Positions 43,391 to 52,541 of a DNA stretch of 64,000 nt are shown one piece after another. A model generated the notes under the pieces. It searched no databases. It was not told the DNA's origin and saw only the letters and a list, made by a program, of their open reading frames with translations. The translations under genes and the position numbers were made by a program. The stretch comes from Methylobacter sp. (GTDB lineage Bacteria > Pseudomonadota > Gammaproteobacteria > Methylococcales > Methylomonadaceae). The stretch spans positions 1 through 64,000 of the forward strand of contig NZ_JAUXVR010000044.1 of NCBI RefSeq assembly GCF_030680395.1, written 5' to 3'. The number at the start of each line of letters is the position of its first letter. The stretch's first letter is position 1.

Positions 43391-45460
43391 ATGGACACAA
43401 GCAAACATTTATTGTTCGAACTGGGTTCGGAAGAATTGCCGCCCAAAACACTTAAAAAACTCTCTCAGGCTTTAGCTGATGGGTTTCGAAAGCAGCTTGA
43501 AACCCTACAAATAGATTTTCAGGAAATTGAATATTTCGCCACTCCAAGGAGATTAGCGGTCAAAGTTATTGCCCTTAATACTCAACAAAGAAATCAATTA
43601 GTTGAAGTATTAGGCCCGGCTGTTTCTGCATCCTATGATGATAATGGTAATCCCACTAGAGCAGCGGAAGGATTTGCCAGTAAATTTGATATTAGAGTTG
43701 ACCAGCTACAAAGGACAGGTCAAGGCAAGAATGAAAGATTAGTTTATAAAGCTGAAGTAACTGGTAAAGATACAGATTTTTTCTTGCCTAGTATTGTTGA
43801 ATGTGCTGTTTCCAACTTACCTATTGCTAAAAGAATGCGTTGGGGGAACTACACTAACGAATTCGTCAGGCCCGTGCATTGGGCGGTTTTACTTTATGGC
43901 GACAGCGTTATTGACATGGAAATCTTAGGATTAAGAACCGGCGCAACCACGCAAGGCCACCGCTTCCACGCTCCGCAAAAAATCACCCTAACCAAGCCGG
44001 AAGATTATGCTGATGCGCTATACCAACAAGGCCATGTTATTGTCGACTTTGAACAAAGGAAGACCATCATTCGCGACGCGGCGCAAAAAGCTGCCGCTGC
44101 GGTGAACGGCATTGCACATATCGAAGACGATTTGCTGGAAGAGATTGCCGCCTTGAACGAATGGCCGGTGCCGATTACCGGGACTTTCGACCCGCGTTTC
44201 CTTGAGCTGCCGCCGGAAGTATTGATCACCACGATGCAGACCAACCAGAAATATTTTCCGGTTAAAAATGCCGATGGCGGTTTGCTGGCGAACTTCATCA
44301 CTTTCAGCAACATTGAAAGCACCAACCCCAAGTCCATACAGCAGGGTAATGAGCGCGTGGTAACCCCGCGCCTTTCCGATGCGGAATTTTTCTGGAACCA
44401 GGATCGGAAAAAAACGTTGGAAGATCGCGTGGAAAGCTTGTCCAGCGTGGTTTTTCAGGAGAATCTGGGCACGGTTTTCGCCAAAACCAAACGCGTGCAA
44501 AATCTCGCGAAATTCATTGCCGGACACCTGAACGCCAATGTCGAACTGGCCGAACGCGCCGCGTTATTGGCCAAAACCGACCTGATGACCGAAATGGTCG
44601 GCGAATTCGGCAACCTGCAAGGCATTATGGGGCGCTACTATGCGCTGGCGGACAACGAGCCGGAAGAGGTCGCACTGGCAATTGAGGAACAGTATTTCCC
44701 CAAACAATCCGGTAGTCCGACTGCCGGCAGTACAACGGGGCAAGTCCTTGCTATCGCGGAAAAAATAGACACGCTGGTAGGTATTTTTGCCGTCGGCTTG
44801 ATCCCTACCGGCGACAAAGACCCTTATGCATTGCGCCGCGCCGCGTTAGGCATTCTCCGAACCATCATAGAAAATAAACTCAACATCAATATCATCGAGC
44901 TGACGGAATTCGCCGGCGCTCAAATTAAAACCGTTGCCGATCAATCGGGAACATCCGACCGGGTTATCGATTTTATTTTCGACCGCTTGAAAGGTTATTG
45001 TCTTGATCAGGGCTACACCGCCGATGAATTCGATGCGGTGATCACCGTAACTCCCGCCGAACCGCTGGATTTTATGCAACGTTTGCAGGCGGTTAAAGCC
45101 TTCAGGCAACTGCCCGAAGCCGAAAGTCTGGCGGCGGCGAATAAACGCATCCGCAATATCCTGAAAAAATCGGAGTCCCAACCGGCCGCCAGCGTCGGCG
45201 CATTGCTGGAGCCGCAAGAAAAGCAGCTGTTGCAAGCGGCGCTGCAATCTGCCGATGACATTCAACCGTTACTGGCGCAGCGCAATTATCAAGCAACGCT
45301 TAACCGTTTGGCGGGATTACGCAATGACGTCGACGCCTTTTTCGATCATGTGATGGTGATGACCGACGATCTCGACTTGCGCGCCAACCGGCTGGCATTG
45401 CTCAACCTGTTGTCCGAGCAGTTTTTGACCTGCGCCGACATCTCCAAACTGCAATCGTAA
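43391..45460 (+). CDS. glyS: Glycyl-tRNA synthetase beta subunit
   Basis: The 689-residue protein has the family length. It begins HLLFELGSEELPPKTL and ends in the tRNA-binding region. It starts one base after the glyQ stop, with GGGAGC as the ribosome binding site. About the first 430 coding bases (43430-43860) are strikingly AT-rich, with codons such as AGA, TTA and ATA, while the rest uses GC-rich codons like its neighbours, which suggests a mosaic gene. The reading frame and conserved residues are intact through the junction. Confidence 0.95.
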   Translation: MDTSKHLLFELGSEELPPKTLKKLSQALADGFRKQLETLQIDFQEIEYFATPRRLAVKVIALNTQQRNQLVEVLGPAVSASYDDNGNPTRAAEGFASKFDIRVDQLQRTGQGKNERLVYKAEVTGKDTDFFLPSIVECAVSNLPIAKRMRWGNYTNEFVRPVHWAVLLYGDSVIDMEILGLRTGATTQGHRFHAPQKITLTKPEDYADALYQQGHVIVDFEQRKTIIRDAAQKAAAAVNGIAHIEDDLLEEIAALNEWPVPITGTFDPRFLELPPEVLITTMQTNQKYFPVKNADGGLLANFITFSNIESTNPKSIQQGNERVVTPRLSDAEFFWNQDRKKTLEDRVESLSSVVFQENLGTVFAKTKRVQNLAKFIAGHLNANVELAERAALLAKTDLMTEMVGEFGNLQGIMGRYYALADNEPEEVALAIEEQYFPKQSGSPTAGSTTGQVLAIAEKIDTLVGIFAVGLIPTGDKDPYALRRAALGILRTIIENKLNINIIELTEFAGAQIKTVADQSGTSDRVIDFIFDRLKGYCLDQGYTADEFDAVITVTPAEPLDFMQRLQAVKAFRQLPEAESLAAANKRIRNILKKSESQPAASVGALLEPQEKQLLQAALQSADDIQPLLAQRNYQATLNRLAGLRNDVDAFFDHVMVMTDDLDLRANRLALLNLLSEQFLTCADISKLQS

Positions 45461-45481
45461 ATGAACATACCACAGGGTTCA

Positions 45482-45539
45482 TCGTTCCCACGCTCCAGCG
45501 TGGGCGCGCAGTCAGCGTCGCTCCACCGGCGCGGGAACG
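45482..45539. repeat. GTTCCCACGC palindromic repeat
   Basis: GTTCCCACGC followed by CAGCGTGGGC, and further GCGGGAACGC, forms nested inverted repeats between glyS and gmhB. A related unit is at 39120-39156. Confidence 0.7.
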
Positions 45540-45550
45540 CACTATAATCC

Positions 45551-46102
45551 ATGCCCGAAAACCGCTACGTGTTGCTGGATCGTGATGGCGTCATTAACCA
45601 CGATTCGGATGAATTCATAAAATCCCCGGAACAATGGCTGCCGATTGAAGGCAGTCTTGAGGCCATCGCCCTGCTCAACAAGCATGGCTATAAAGTCGTG
45701 GTGATCACCAATCAATCCGGTCTGGCCCGCGGCTTACTTGATGCCGTTACGCTGGAAAAAATCCATGCAAAAATGCAACGCATGGCCGCAGAAAAAGGCG
45801 GAAAAATCGACGCTATCTATTTTTGTCCGCATGGTCCCGACGACGACTGCAACTGCCGCAAACCCAAGCCGGGATTGCTTGAAGCCTTTGCAGGCGATCA
45901 CCATGTCAACCTGAGCGGTATAGCTTTTATCGGTGATTCGCTCCGCGACCTCCAGGCAGCGCAGGCGGTCGGTGCAAGCCCGATACTGGTTAAAACCGGT
46001 AAAGGCCGAAAAACCCTAACTGAAAATCCTAATCTCGACATTCCTGTTTTTGAGAACTTATATGACGCAGCAAAACACCTCACATCAAGATCCCAGACCT
46101 AA
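45551..46102 (+). CDS. gmhB: D-glycero-beta-D-manno-heptose-1,7-bisphosphate 7-phosphatase
   Basis: The 183-residue HAD phosphatase has the nucleophile motif LLDRDGVIN near residue 8, ITNQSGLARG, the zinc-binding cysteines of CPHGPDDDCNCRKPKPG near residue 98, and GDSLRDLQAA. It removes the 7-phosphate in ADP-heptose synthesis for lipopolysaccharide. No Shine-Dalgarno is visible; instead TATAAT lies directly before the ATG, so initiation may be unusual or leaderless. Its end overlaps plsC by 41 bases. Confidence 0.93.
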   Translation: MPENRYVLLDRDGVINHDSDEFIKSPEQWLPIEGSLEAIALLNKHGYKVVVITNQSGLARGLLDAVTLEKIHAKMQRMAAEKGGKIDAIYFCPHGPDDDCNCRKPKPGLLEAFAGDHHVNLSGIAFIGDSLRDLQAAQAVGASPILVKTGKGRKTLTENPNLDIPVFENLYDAAKHLTSRSQT

Positions 46103-46808
46103 AAACTATATAGGCTCGGCCCTGCTATTTTTGGGCATTTTTTCTACTGCTACCATCGTCGGAATATTACTTATTCTAGGCATGCTGACGACCTTTAAAG
46201 TGCGTTGGAAAATCGGTCATGCCTGGTGCGCGATTATCAGTTGGATAACCAGAGTTACTTGCGGCCTCACCTATGAAGTGGAAGGACTGGAAACCATCGA
46301 TCCGCAACGGCCTGCCATTATTTTGAGCAATCATCAGTCTGCGTGGGAAACTCTGGCGTTAAGATATATTCTGCCGCCACATTCAGTGGTCATAAAACGT
46401 GAACTGCTTTATCTCCCGATTTGGGGATGGTCGCTGCTCACCCTGAAATCCATCGTCATCAACCGGAAAAACCAACGCGCCTCATTACGCTCCCTGCTCG
46501 AACAAGGCACTAAATATTTAAATGAGGGCTTATGGGTGCTGATTTTTCCTGAAGGCACTCGCGCCGGAGCCAGGGAAGTATTGAAGTTTAATATCGGCGG
46601 CGCCATGTTGGCGCATAAAACCGGCTACCCCGTCATTCCGGTCGCACATAATGCCGGGGATTTCTGGCCGCGCTATAGTTTTTTAAAGTACCCCGGCGTG
46701 ATCAAGTTAAAAATCGGCCCGGTTATAGAAACCAAGGGACGCAAAGCCGCCGACATCAATGCCGAAGCGGAGGCCTGGATAACGCAGGCAATGAAGGAGA
46801 TGGATTGA
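46062..46808 (+). CDS. plsC: 1-acyl-sn-glycerol-3-phosphate acyltransferase
   Basis: The start at ATG 46062 gives 248 residues. A first membrane segment (SALLFLGIFSTATIVGILLIL) is followed by NHQSAWE near residue 93 (the HX4E form) and FPEGTRAGAREV near residue 165, the acyltransferase motifs. It adds the second acyl chain to lysophosphatidic acid. Overlap with gmhB shows that the two are co-transcribed; the gmhB-plsC pairing is common in gammaproteobacteria. Confidence 0.92.
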   Translation: MTQQNTSHQDPRPKNYIGSALLFLGIFSTATIVGILLILGMLTTFKVRWKIGHAWCAIISWITRVTCGLTYEVEGLETIDPQRPAIILSNHQSAWETLALRYILPPHSVVIKRELLYLPIWGWSLLTLKSIVINRKNQRASLRSLLEQGTKYLNEGLWVLIFPEGTRAGAREVLKFNIGGAMLAHKTGYPVIPVAHNAGDFWPRYSFLKYPGVIKLKIGPVIETKGRKAADINAEAEAWITQAMKEMD

Positions 46809-46820
46809 TTCAGGCCAAAA

Positions 46821-46863
46821 GCGAAAGACAAAGGGCAAAAAGAAGAGTCCCTTTAGCCTTTCG
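46821..46863 (+). terminator. Hairpin after plsC
   Basis: GCGAAAG and AAAGGG pair with CCCTTT and CTTTCGC across a short loop. It lies 13 bases after the plsC stop. Confidence 0.65.
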
Positions 46864-46925
46864 CCCTTCATATATGCGTATAATGCCGCACGGCGCATTT
46901 TCAATTTAATTACGGTAACACTCAC

Positions 46926-47333
46926 ATGAAAAAACTACTGCTCATTTCCCTGTCTGCATTATTACTCTCCGGTTGCGCAGATAGAAAACAATATGAAGAG
47001 ACTGTATTGGAGCAAATGCAGCTGGAAAAAGACATTAAGGACTACAAATTATCTCCCGAGCGCATGGCTAAATGCGTCGTTGATACGACATCGAACAACA
47101 TGCCCGGCATTTTTGCTCTCGACCCCAAGCGCTTGACCGCTTACCGTAACTATACAAAAATGTTGACGCTGTCCTCGTCTAAAGACCCTAAAAAGACCCT
47201 TGAAGAATTACGCACTGATTTCGGCTCGGCACAAGAGCTTGCAGAAGCGCATTCCAACTATACCGAAAGCCAGATGGACTGTTTGTCCGCGCTGATCGGG
47301 GAATCGGAAGAACCGACAAAAGACGAAAAATAA
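46926..47333 (+). CDS. Small lipoprotein of unknown function
   Basis: The 135-residue protein has a lipoprotein signal peptide (MKKLLLISLSALLLSGC, lipobox LSGC with Cys17), so the mature protein is lipid-anchored. The rest is charged and helical (EETVLEQMQLEKDIKDYKL) with two further cysteines near residues 56 and 119 that could form a disulfide. I do not recognise a family. It stands alone downstream of plsC. Confidence 0.8.
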   Translation: MKKLLLISLSALLLSGCADRKQYEETVLEQMQLEKDIKDYKLSPERMAKCVVDTTSNNMPGIFALDPKRLTAYRNYTKMLTLSSSKDPKKTLEELRTDFGSAQELAEAHSNYTESQMDCLSALIGESEEPTKDEK

Positions 47334-47356
47334 CGCTGGTAGCCTGATCAGAACAA

Positions 47357-47390
47357 CCCAGGGCGGCCGCCCAATCGGTCGCCCTTTTCG
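47357..47390 (+). terminator. Hairpin after the lipoprotein gene
   Basis: GGGCGGCC pairs with GGTCGCCC (one G-U pair), followed by TTTT. It separates the lipoprotein gene from the convergent ychJ-like gene. Confidence 0.7.
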
Positions 47391-47397
47391 CCTCGCC

Positions 47398-47883
47398 TCA
47401 CTCGACGCCGCAACACCGTTTAAACTTCTTGCCGCTACCGCAGGAACACGGGGCATTCTTGCCCAGATTAGTCTGTAAACCTACCTTGCCGATCGACTTA
47501 ACCAGCCCATCCAGATAAAACCAGCCGCCCGCGCGTTTAATAAATTGGCTGATCTCCGTCATGACGTACTCTTCGCCATCCTCCAAATAGTACGCCTTAA
47601 ACTCCACCACGCCTTTAGCATCCTTAGCCCCGCCTTTTTTAGTGTTGCCGATTTCCAAGCGTTGCCAATCGACTTTTTCCTTGGAGAAATCGATCAATTC
47701 AGGCCGCACCGTGGCATCCCAAGTATCTTGCAAATAACAGGCATTATGCAAAGCATAAGCAGTAAAGCGCGAACGCATCAAAGCTTCGGCAGTTACGGGC
47801 TTTTTTTCGCCGGAATGAAATGGGCCGCAGCATTGAGCGTATTCAATGCCCGATCCGCAAAGGCAGAAAGTTTGTGTGTTCAA
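47398..47883 (-). CDS. ychJ: YchJ-like SEC-C motif protein
   Basis: The TTG at 47883, with AAGGAA just upstream, is the best start (161 residues), because no ATG precedes the conserved N terminus TFCLCGSGIEYAQCC. The C terminus has the second SEC-C motif, CSCGSGKKFKRCC, typical of zinc-binding UPF0225/YchJ proteins. E. coli YchJ has the same two-motif layout. A role in zinc-dependent binding is inferred; the exact function is unknown. It lies between convergent neighbours. Confidence 0.9.
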   Translation of the reverse strand: MNTQTFCLCGSGIEYAQCCGPFHSGEKKPVTAEALMRSRFTAYALHNACYLQDTWDATVRPELIDFSKEKVDWQRLEIGNTKKGGAKDAKGVVEFKAYYLEDGEEYVMTEISQFIKRAGGWFYLDGLVKSIGKVGLQTNLGKNAPCSCGSGKKFKRCCGVE

Positions 47884-48090
47884 AAGAAGTTCCTTATTAA
47901 AATGTTGGCTTATTTTACATGGATCCGTACTTGATAGTAGGGTGAAACCTGACAACTTGGGCTTCGACCATCCGCCTAATTTCTGTTTATGAATGAGCTC
48001 CCGTTATAATATTCTTCGGCATGAGTCGCATAATACCCGCGCTCCCATCGCCAATCCGTAACCTAACCCACTCAACTATCCGATAAGAAA

Positions 48091-49086
48091 TTGATAAGTA
48101 AGCAAAATAAAAATCTTCATCCCGGCAGAAAATTCTGCGTTGCCCCGATGCTGGACTGGACTGATAGACACTGTCGTTATTTTCACCGGCTGATTTCACA
48201 ACATGCGCTTTTGTATACCGAAATGGTCACTACCGGCGCGTTGATTCATGGCGACCACCACCGGTTTCTGCAATTCAGCGCAGCCGAGAACCCGGTTGCG
48301 TTCCAATTGGGCGGCAGCAATCCACGGGAATTAGCCATTTGCGCCAAGATGGTTGAAGATTATGGCTATGATGAGGTGAATTTAAACGTCGGTTGTCCCA
48401 GCGACCGGGTTCAAAATGGCCGTTTTGGCGCTTGCCTGATGGCTGAACCCGAACTGGTCGCCGAGTGCATTGCCGCCATGAGTCAGGCAGTTTCGATCCC
48501 GGTTACTGTCAAATCGAGAATCGGCATTGATGAACGCGATTCTTACGAAGAGCTGGTGCATTTTATATCGACAGTTGCCGATGCCGGTTGCGAAACTTTT
48601 ATTATCCACGCCAGAAAAGCGTGGTTAAGCGGCTTGTCGCCCAAGCAAAACCGAGATATTCCACCGCTGCGCTACGATGTGGTCTACCAAATAAAACAGG
48701 ATTTTCCGCAACTGGAAATCATACTGAACGGCGGCATCATCACATTGGATCAGGCCGAAGCTGTTCTGACCCATGTCGACGGCGTCATGGTTGGCCGGGA
48801 GGCTTACCACAACCCTTATTTACTGGCCGAGGTGGACCGGCGCTTTTATGGCGAGTCCACAGAACCCAGATCACGGGAAATGGTTATGGATTTGTTAATC
48901 CCCTATATCCGGGAACAGCTTGAGCTTAAAGATGGAGTTCGCTTAAATAGTATATCCCGGCATATTTTAGGCCTTTTTCATGGCGAACCGGGAGCCAGAG
49001 GCTGGAGACGGCATCTTAGCGAAAATGTGTGTAAACCCGGCACGGACATCAATGTGATTTTGAATGCGTTGCCTACAGGGATGTAG
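48091..49086 (+). CDS. dusA: tRNA-dihydrouridine(20/20a) synthase DusA
   Basis: The 331-residue flavoprotein is a TIM barrel with [19 protein letters not shown] near residue 18 (FMN site) and [21 protein letters not shown] near residue 95, where the cysteine is the catalytic acid. GDHHRF and EAYHNPYLL mark the tRNA-binding side. It reduces uridine 20/20a in the D-loop of tRNA. The start is a TTG (MISKQNKN) without a strong ribosome binding site, and start choice is uncertain by a few residues. Confidence 0.94.
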   Translation: MISKQNKNLHPGRKFCVAPMLDWTDRHCRYFHRLISQHALLYTEMVTTGALIHGDHHRFLQFSAAENPVAFQLGGSNPRELAICAKMVEDYGYDEVNLNVGCPSDRVQNGRFGACLMAEPELVAECIAAMSQAVSIPVTVKSRIGIDERDSYEELVHFISTVADAGCETFIIHARKAWLSGLSPKQNRDIPPLRYDVVYQIKQDFPQLEIILNGGIITLDQAEAVLTHVDGVMVGREAYHNPYLLAEVDRRFYGESTEPRSREMVMDLLIPYIREQLELKDGVRLNSISRHILGLFHGEPGARGWRRHLSENVCKPGTDINVILNALPTGM

Positions 49087-49188
49087 GCAAGGGGCGCGAG
49101 CGGGAGTAATTGTCGAGGAGCGGAAACTTTAAAACTCAAGGCTCAATGTGTATACTGACCAGCTATTTTTATAACTGGGATTGAAACA

Positions 49189-49737
49189 ATGGAACAGCAT
49201 TTTGCCAAGCTTATCGAAGCAGTCGGTGAAGATTTAAACCGCGAAGGCCTGATCGATACGCCAAAACGCGCGGCCAAGGCTTTCAAGTTTTTAAACAACG
49301 GCTACGAAAAAACGCTGGAAGAAGTGCTTAACGGCGCTATTTTTACCGCCGACACCGAAGACATGGTTATTGTGAAGGATATTGAACTGTATTCTTTATG
49401 CGAACATCATTTACTGCCGTTTATCGGCAAATGTCATGTGGGTTATTTGCCGAAAGGCAAGGTGATGGGTTTGTCCAAAGTGGCTCGCGTGATCGATATG
49501 TACGCACGCCGCCTGCAAATTCAGGAAAAATTGACCAAACAAATAGCGGACGCGATTGAACTGGCAACCGGCGCCCGAGGCGTGGCCGTGGTTATTGAAG
49601 CCAAGCATTTGTGCATGATGATGCGCGGTGTCGAGAAGCAAAACTCGGTAATGACGACTTCAGTGATGACTGGGGTTTTCCGTAAAGAAATCAGCACCCG
49701 CTCGGAATTTTTAAATCTTATCAACAGACAAACTTGA
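49189..49737 (+). CDS. folE: GTP cyclohydrolase I
   Basis: The 182-residue protein has the zinc site [19 protein letters not shown] (Cys and His ligands) near residue 66 and [15 protein letters not shown] and [11 protein letters not shown], the family signatures. It makes dihydroneopterin triphosphate from GTP, the first step to folate and, in this organism, to tetrahydromethanopterin. It ends one base before hemH, so the two are co-transcribed. Confidence 0.96.
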   Translation: MEQHFAKLIEAVGEDLNREGLIDTPKRAAKAFKFLNNGYEKTLEEVLNGAIFTADTEDMVIVKDIELYSLCEHHLLPFIGKCHVGYLPKGKVMGLSKVARVIDMYARRLQIQEKLTKQIADAIELATGARGVAVVIEAKHLCMMMRGVEKQNSVMTTSVMTGVFRKEISTRSEFLNLINRQT

Positions 49738-49738
49738 A

Positions 49739-50707
49739 ATGACCGTAAAAAAAACCGGCGTACTATTAGCGAATCTGGGTTCGCCTACCGCACCGACAAC
49801 GTCAGCGGTCAGGCGGTTTCTTAAAGAGTTTCTTTGGGATCCGCGCGTCGTCAACCTGCCCAGACCGTTGTGGTGGGTGATACTGCATTTTTTCGTGCTG
49901 CCTTTTCGCCCCCGAAAATCAGCCTTGGCCTATCGCAAAGTGTGGGATGAAAAAGGTTCGCCGTTAATTTTCCTGACCCTGCAATTAAGCGAGCGGGTTG
50001 CCGATAGGTTGCGTGCCAGGGGCGTCACCACCCAGCATGTAATGCGCTACGGCGAACCCTCCATAGCGAAGCAGTTGAAAGCGTTCAAAACGGCGGGCGT
50101 TGATAATTTAATCATCCTGCCGTTGTATCCGCAATATTCCTCAACCACCACCGCATCAATCTACGATGACGTGGTGAAGGAATTGAATCAGTGGAAACAC
50201 CTGCCCAACATTCACTTTATCAGCGATTATCATCAGCACAGCCACTATATTGCCGCAGTTGCCGAATCCATCAAGCAGAGCTGGCAAGAGCACGGCAAAA
50301 ACGAGCTATTGTTGATGTCCTTTCACGGCTTGCCCGAGCAACTTACCAAATGGGGTGATCCTTATTTTCACCAGTGCCATAAAACTGCAGCCCTGATTGC
50401 CGAGAAATTAGGCATTGATGAAAAACAATGGATGATTGTATTCCAGTCGCGTTTCGGCAAGGCGCAATGGTTGAAACCTTATTGTGTGGACACCTTGAAA
50501 GAGCTTCCGGGACAAGGTATTAAAAAGATAGATATTGTCTGTCCGGGGTTTGCGGTGGACTGTCTGGAAACGTTGGAAGAAATAGCGATGGAGAACAAGG
50601 CTGTTTTTATGGAGTCCGGCGGCGTCGAATATCGTTATATCGCGGCGCTGAATGATTCGGAAATTCATGTTGATGCTATAGTTAATCTGCTTGAACAGAA
50701 GCTTTAA
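49739..50707 (+). CDS. hemH: Ferrochelatase
   Basis: The 322-residue protein shows LLANLGSPTAPTTSAVRRFLKEFL at the start, SFHGLPEQ with the active-site histidine near residue 195 and CPGFAVDCLETLEEI with the conserved glutamate near residue 265. It inserts iron into protoporphyrin IX, the last step of heme synthesis. It follows folE with a one-base gap. The following 230 bases hold a dispersed repeat. Confidence 0.95.
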   Translation: MTVKKTGVLLANLGSPTAPTTSAVRRFLKEFLWDPRVVNLPRPLWWVILHFFVLPFRPRKSALAYRKVWDEKGSPLIFLTLQLSERVADRLRARGVTTQHVMRYGEPSIAKQLKAFKTAGVDNLIILPLYPQYSSTTTASIYDDVVKELNQWKHLPNIHFISDYHQHSHYIAAVAESIKQSWQEHGKNELLLMSFHGLPEQLTKWGDPYFHQCHKTAALIAEKLGIDEKQWMIVFQSRFGKAQWLKPYCVDTLKELPGQGIKKIDIVCPGFAVDCLETLEEIAMENKAVFMESGGVEYRYIAALNDSEIHVDAIVNLLEQKL

Positions 50708-50783
50708 TTTAAGACATTGCACCACGAACGACTGCATGGAAGCAGGAGGTAGAGCACCAACAGTAGGCGCTTTAGGCGACGCA

Positions 50784-50866
50784 TGGAGCAGTTGCCGAGA
50801 CACGAAGAACACGAAGTTTTTATTGTGGTTTTTTCTTCGTGCTGTTCGTGTCTTCGTGGTGAATTA
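50784..50866. repeat. Dispersed CTTCGTG-type repeat, copy 4
   Basis: GAGACACGAAGAACACGAAG is followed after a spacer by CTTCGTGCTGTTCGTGTCTTCGTGG, again an imperfect inverted repeat (quoted in pieces). The left part shares GAGCAGTTGCCGAGACACG with 39095. Confidence 0.75.
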
Positions 50867-50942
50867 GTCAATCTGCTTATATTTATTGATTGAATATACG
50901 CACCTTTGGTGTTGCAAACGACGGACAAAAAGGCTTATTCAG

Positions 50943-52541
50943 ATGAACCAAACACTATTACAAAACTGGCAAGACAGCAGCTGGCCGACCACCAAATCCA
51001 GCAAACCTCTGGATACCGGCGACGGCGTTATCGACCAAAGAACCTTCAATACCATTGAAGTCGACGAACTGTTCGATGCCGTCAACCACGCCTCGACGAT
51101 TGCCGGACAAGCGACGTTATTTCGCTCTTTAGCCCAACCGCTGAATGAGCTGGATCAAATCAAGGCCAAACAGCAAGCCGTTGAAGAACTACGCAATAAT
51201 CCGGCACTGAAAGAACAGCTTGAACAGATCGTCCAACAGGCTGTGTCCAATGAAAAAAACTTCTATTTACTGTTGTTCGGCGAATTTATGGGCTCATTCG
51301 GCACAGCCAGAGAAGAGCATGAAATTGAAGGCTACGGTTATCTGCAATATAAGCGCGGCATCCGTTTTTTGCTGGAACTGGTCGACCAGATTCAATCCGT
51401 GGAAACTCCGCAAAGCGACTATCTAAAAAACATTTGCGACAAGATCAAAGCGTTCGCAGAGTCGCGACCCTATTCGTTAATGGAAGGGCCTGTTTATATC
51501 ACTGAAAATAATGTTCAATGCAAGGAACAAAGGAAGGGAGCGTTTTCACCTGCGATTATTTTTAGACCCCGACTCTTCAAACCGCTGTTGATCAGCCTGT
51601 TTTTCGGAGCCATCTGGGCGTTGGCGCATTTTTTTCCGACCGACATGTTCCAGGTTTCAGTTGAGGCCATCCCGACCGCGACTATTTTCTTTGTGCCTTT
51701 TTTGTTGATTTATTACCCTATCGTTGGCGGGTTTGATCGTGACAGCTGCATTATCCCGCTAAGAAATGAGTTCAAAAAATCCCCGGCGGTAGCAGAAACT
51801 ATAGATGCGCTGGGTCAGCTTGATGAATTGCTGTCGTTTATAAAATTTGCAGAGGCATTCGGCGGAAGCAAGGTGTTGCCTGAACTGGTCGATGCGCCGC
51901 ATCACCGGATAAATTTGGCTGATGCCAGAAACCCGGTTTTAGGCAAACAAAACCCGGATTATGTCGGCAACGATTTTGTGTTGGATGAGGACAAACTGGT
52001 ACTGATAACCGGTCCCAACAGCGGCGGCAAGACGGCTTTTTGCAAAACCGTTACCCAGATCCAGCTGCTTGCACAAATCGGCTGCTATATTCCGGCCAAA
52101 TCGGCAACCCTGACCGTCGCCGACCGGATTTTTTACCAAGCGCCTGAAATCAGCCATCTGGATGACGGGGAGGGCCGCTTCGGTACGGAATTAAAACGCA
52201 CCAAAGACATTTTCCTGGCGGCTGCCGCTAAAAGTCTGGTGGTGCTGGATGAATTATCCGAAGGCACAACCTTTGAAGAAAAAATGGAATCGTCGTCGAA
52301 TGTGCTGAACGGCTTTTACCGGAAAGGCAACAGCACCATCTTGATTACCCACAACCATCAACTGGTCGATCATTTTGTCGCTCAGGGCATCGGTTTGCCA
52401 AGACAGGTTGAGTTTGCCAATGACGCGCCAACCTACAAACTGGTTGCAGGCATTTCCCGCGTCAGCCATGCCGATCGCGTGGCTAAAAAGATCGGTTTTT
52501 CCAAAGAAGACATCGACAACTATCTGGCAGATTCACAATGA
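50943..52541 (+). CDS. MutS-like ATPase with two predicted membrane segments
   Basis: The start at ATG 50943 gives 532 residues. The C-terminal part is a MutS domain V ATPase with Walker A GPNSGGKT near residue 357 and a Walker B-like [14 protein letters not shown] near residue 433, and it lacks the mismatch-binding N-terminal domains. The middle has two hydrophobic segments near residues 213-232 and 243-262, which suggests membrane anchoring. Bacterial MutS-family members with TM regions are known only as uncharacterised proteins. It overlaps purT by ATGA. A role in mismatch repair is unlikely without the sensor domain. Confidence 0.88.
   Translation: MNQTLLQNWQDSSWPTTKSSKPLDTGDGVIDQRTFNTIEVDELFDAVNHASTIAGQATLFRSLAQPLNELDQIKAKQQAVEELRNNPALKEQLEQIVQQAVSNEKNFYLLLFGEFMGSFGTAREEHEIEGYGYLQYKRGIRFLLELVDQIQSVETPQSDYLKNICDKIKAFAESRPYSLMEGPVYITENNVQCKEQRKGAFSPAIIFRPRLFKPLLISLFFGAIWALAHFFPTDMFQVSVEAIPTATIFFVPFLLIYYPIVGGFDRDSCIIPLRNEFKKSPAVAETIDALGQLDELLSFIKFAEAFGGSKVLPELVDAPHHRINLADARNPVLGKQNPDYVGNDFVLDEDKLVLITGPNSGGKTAFCKTVTQIQLLAQIGCYIPAKSATLTVADRIFYQAPEISHLDDGEGRFGTELKRTKDIFLAAAAKSLVVLDELSEGTTFEEKMESSSNVLNGFYRKGNSTILITHNHQLVDHFVAQGIGLPRQVEFANDAPTYKLVAGISRVSHADRVAKKIGFSKEDIDNYLADSQ

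Noticed and set aside
50704-50928. Minus-strand 74-codon frame with the stretch NSPRRHEQHEE
   Set aside because: The peptide is read from the CTTCGTG repeat and the hemH 3' spacer; it only reflects the repeat.
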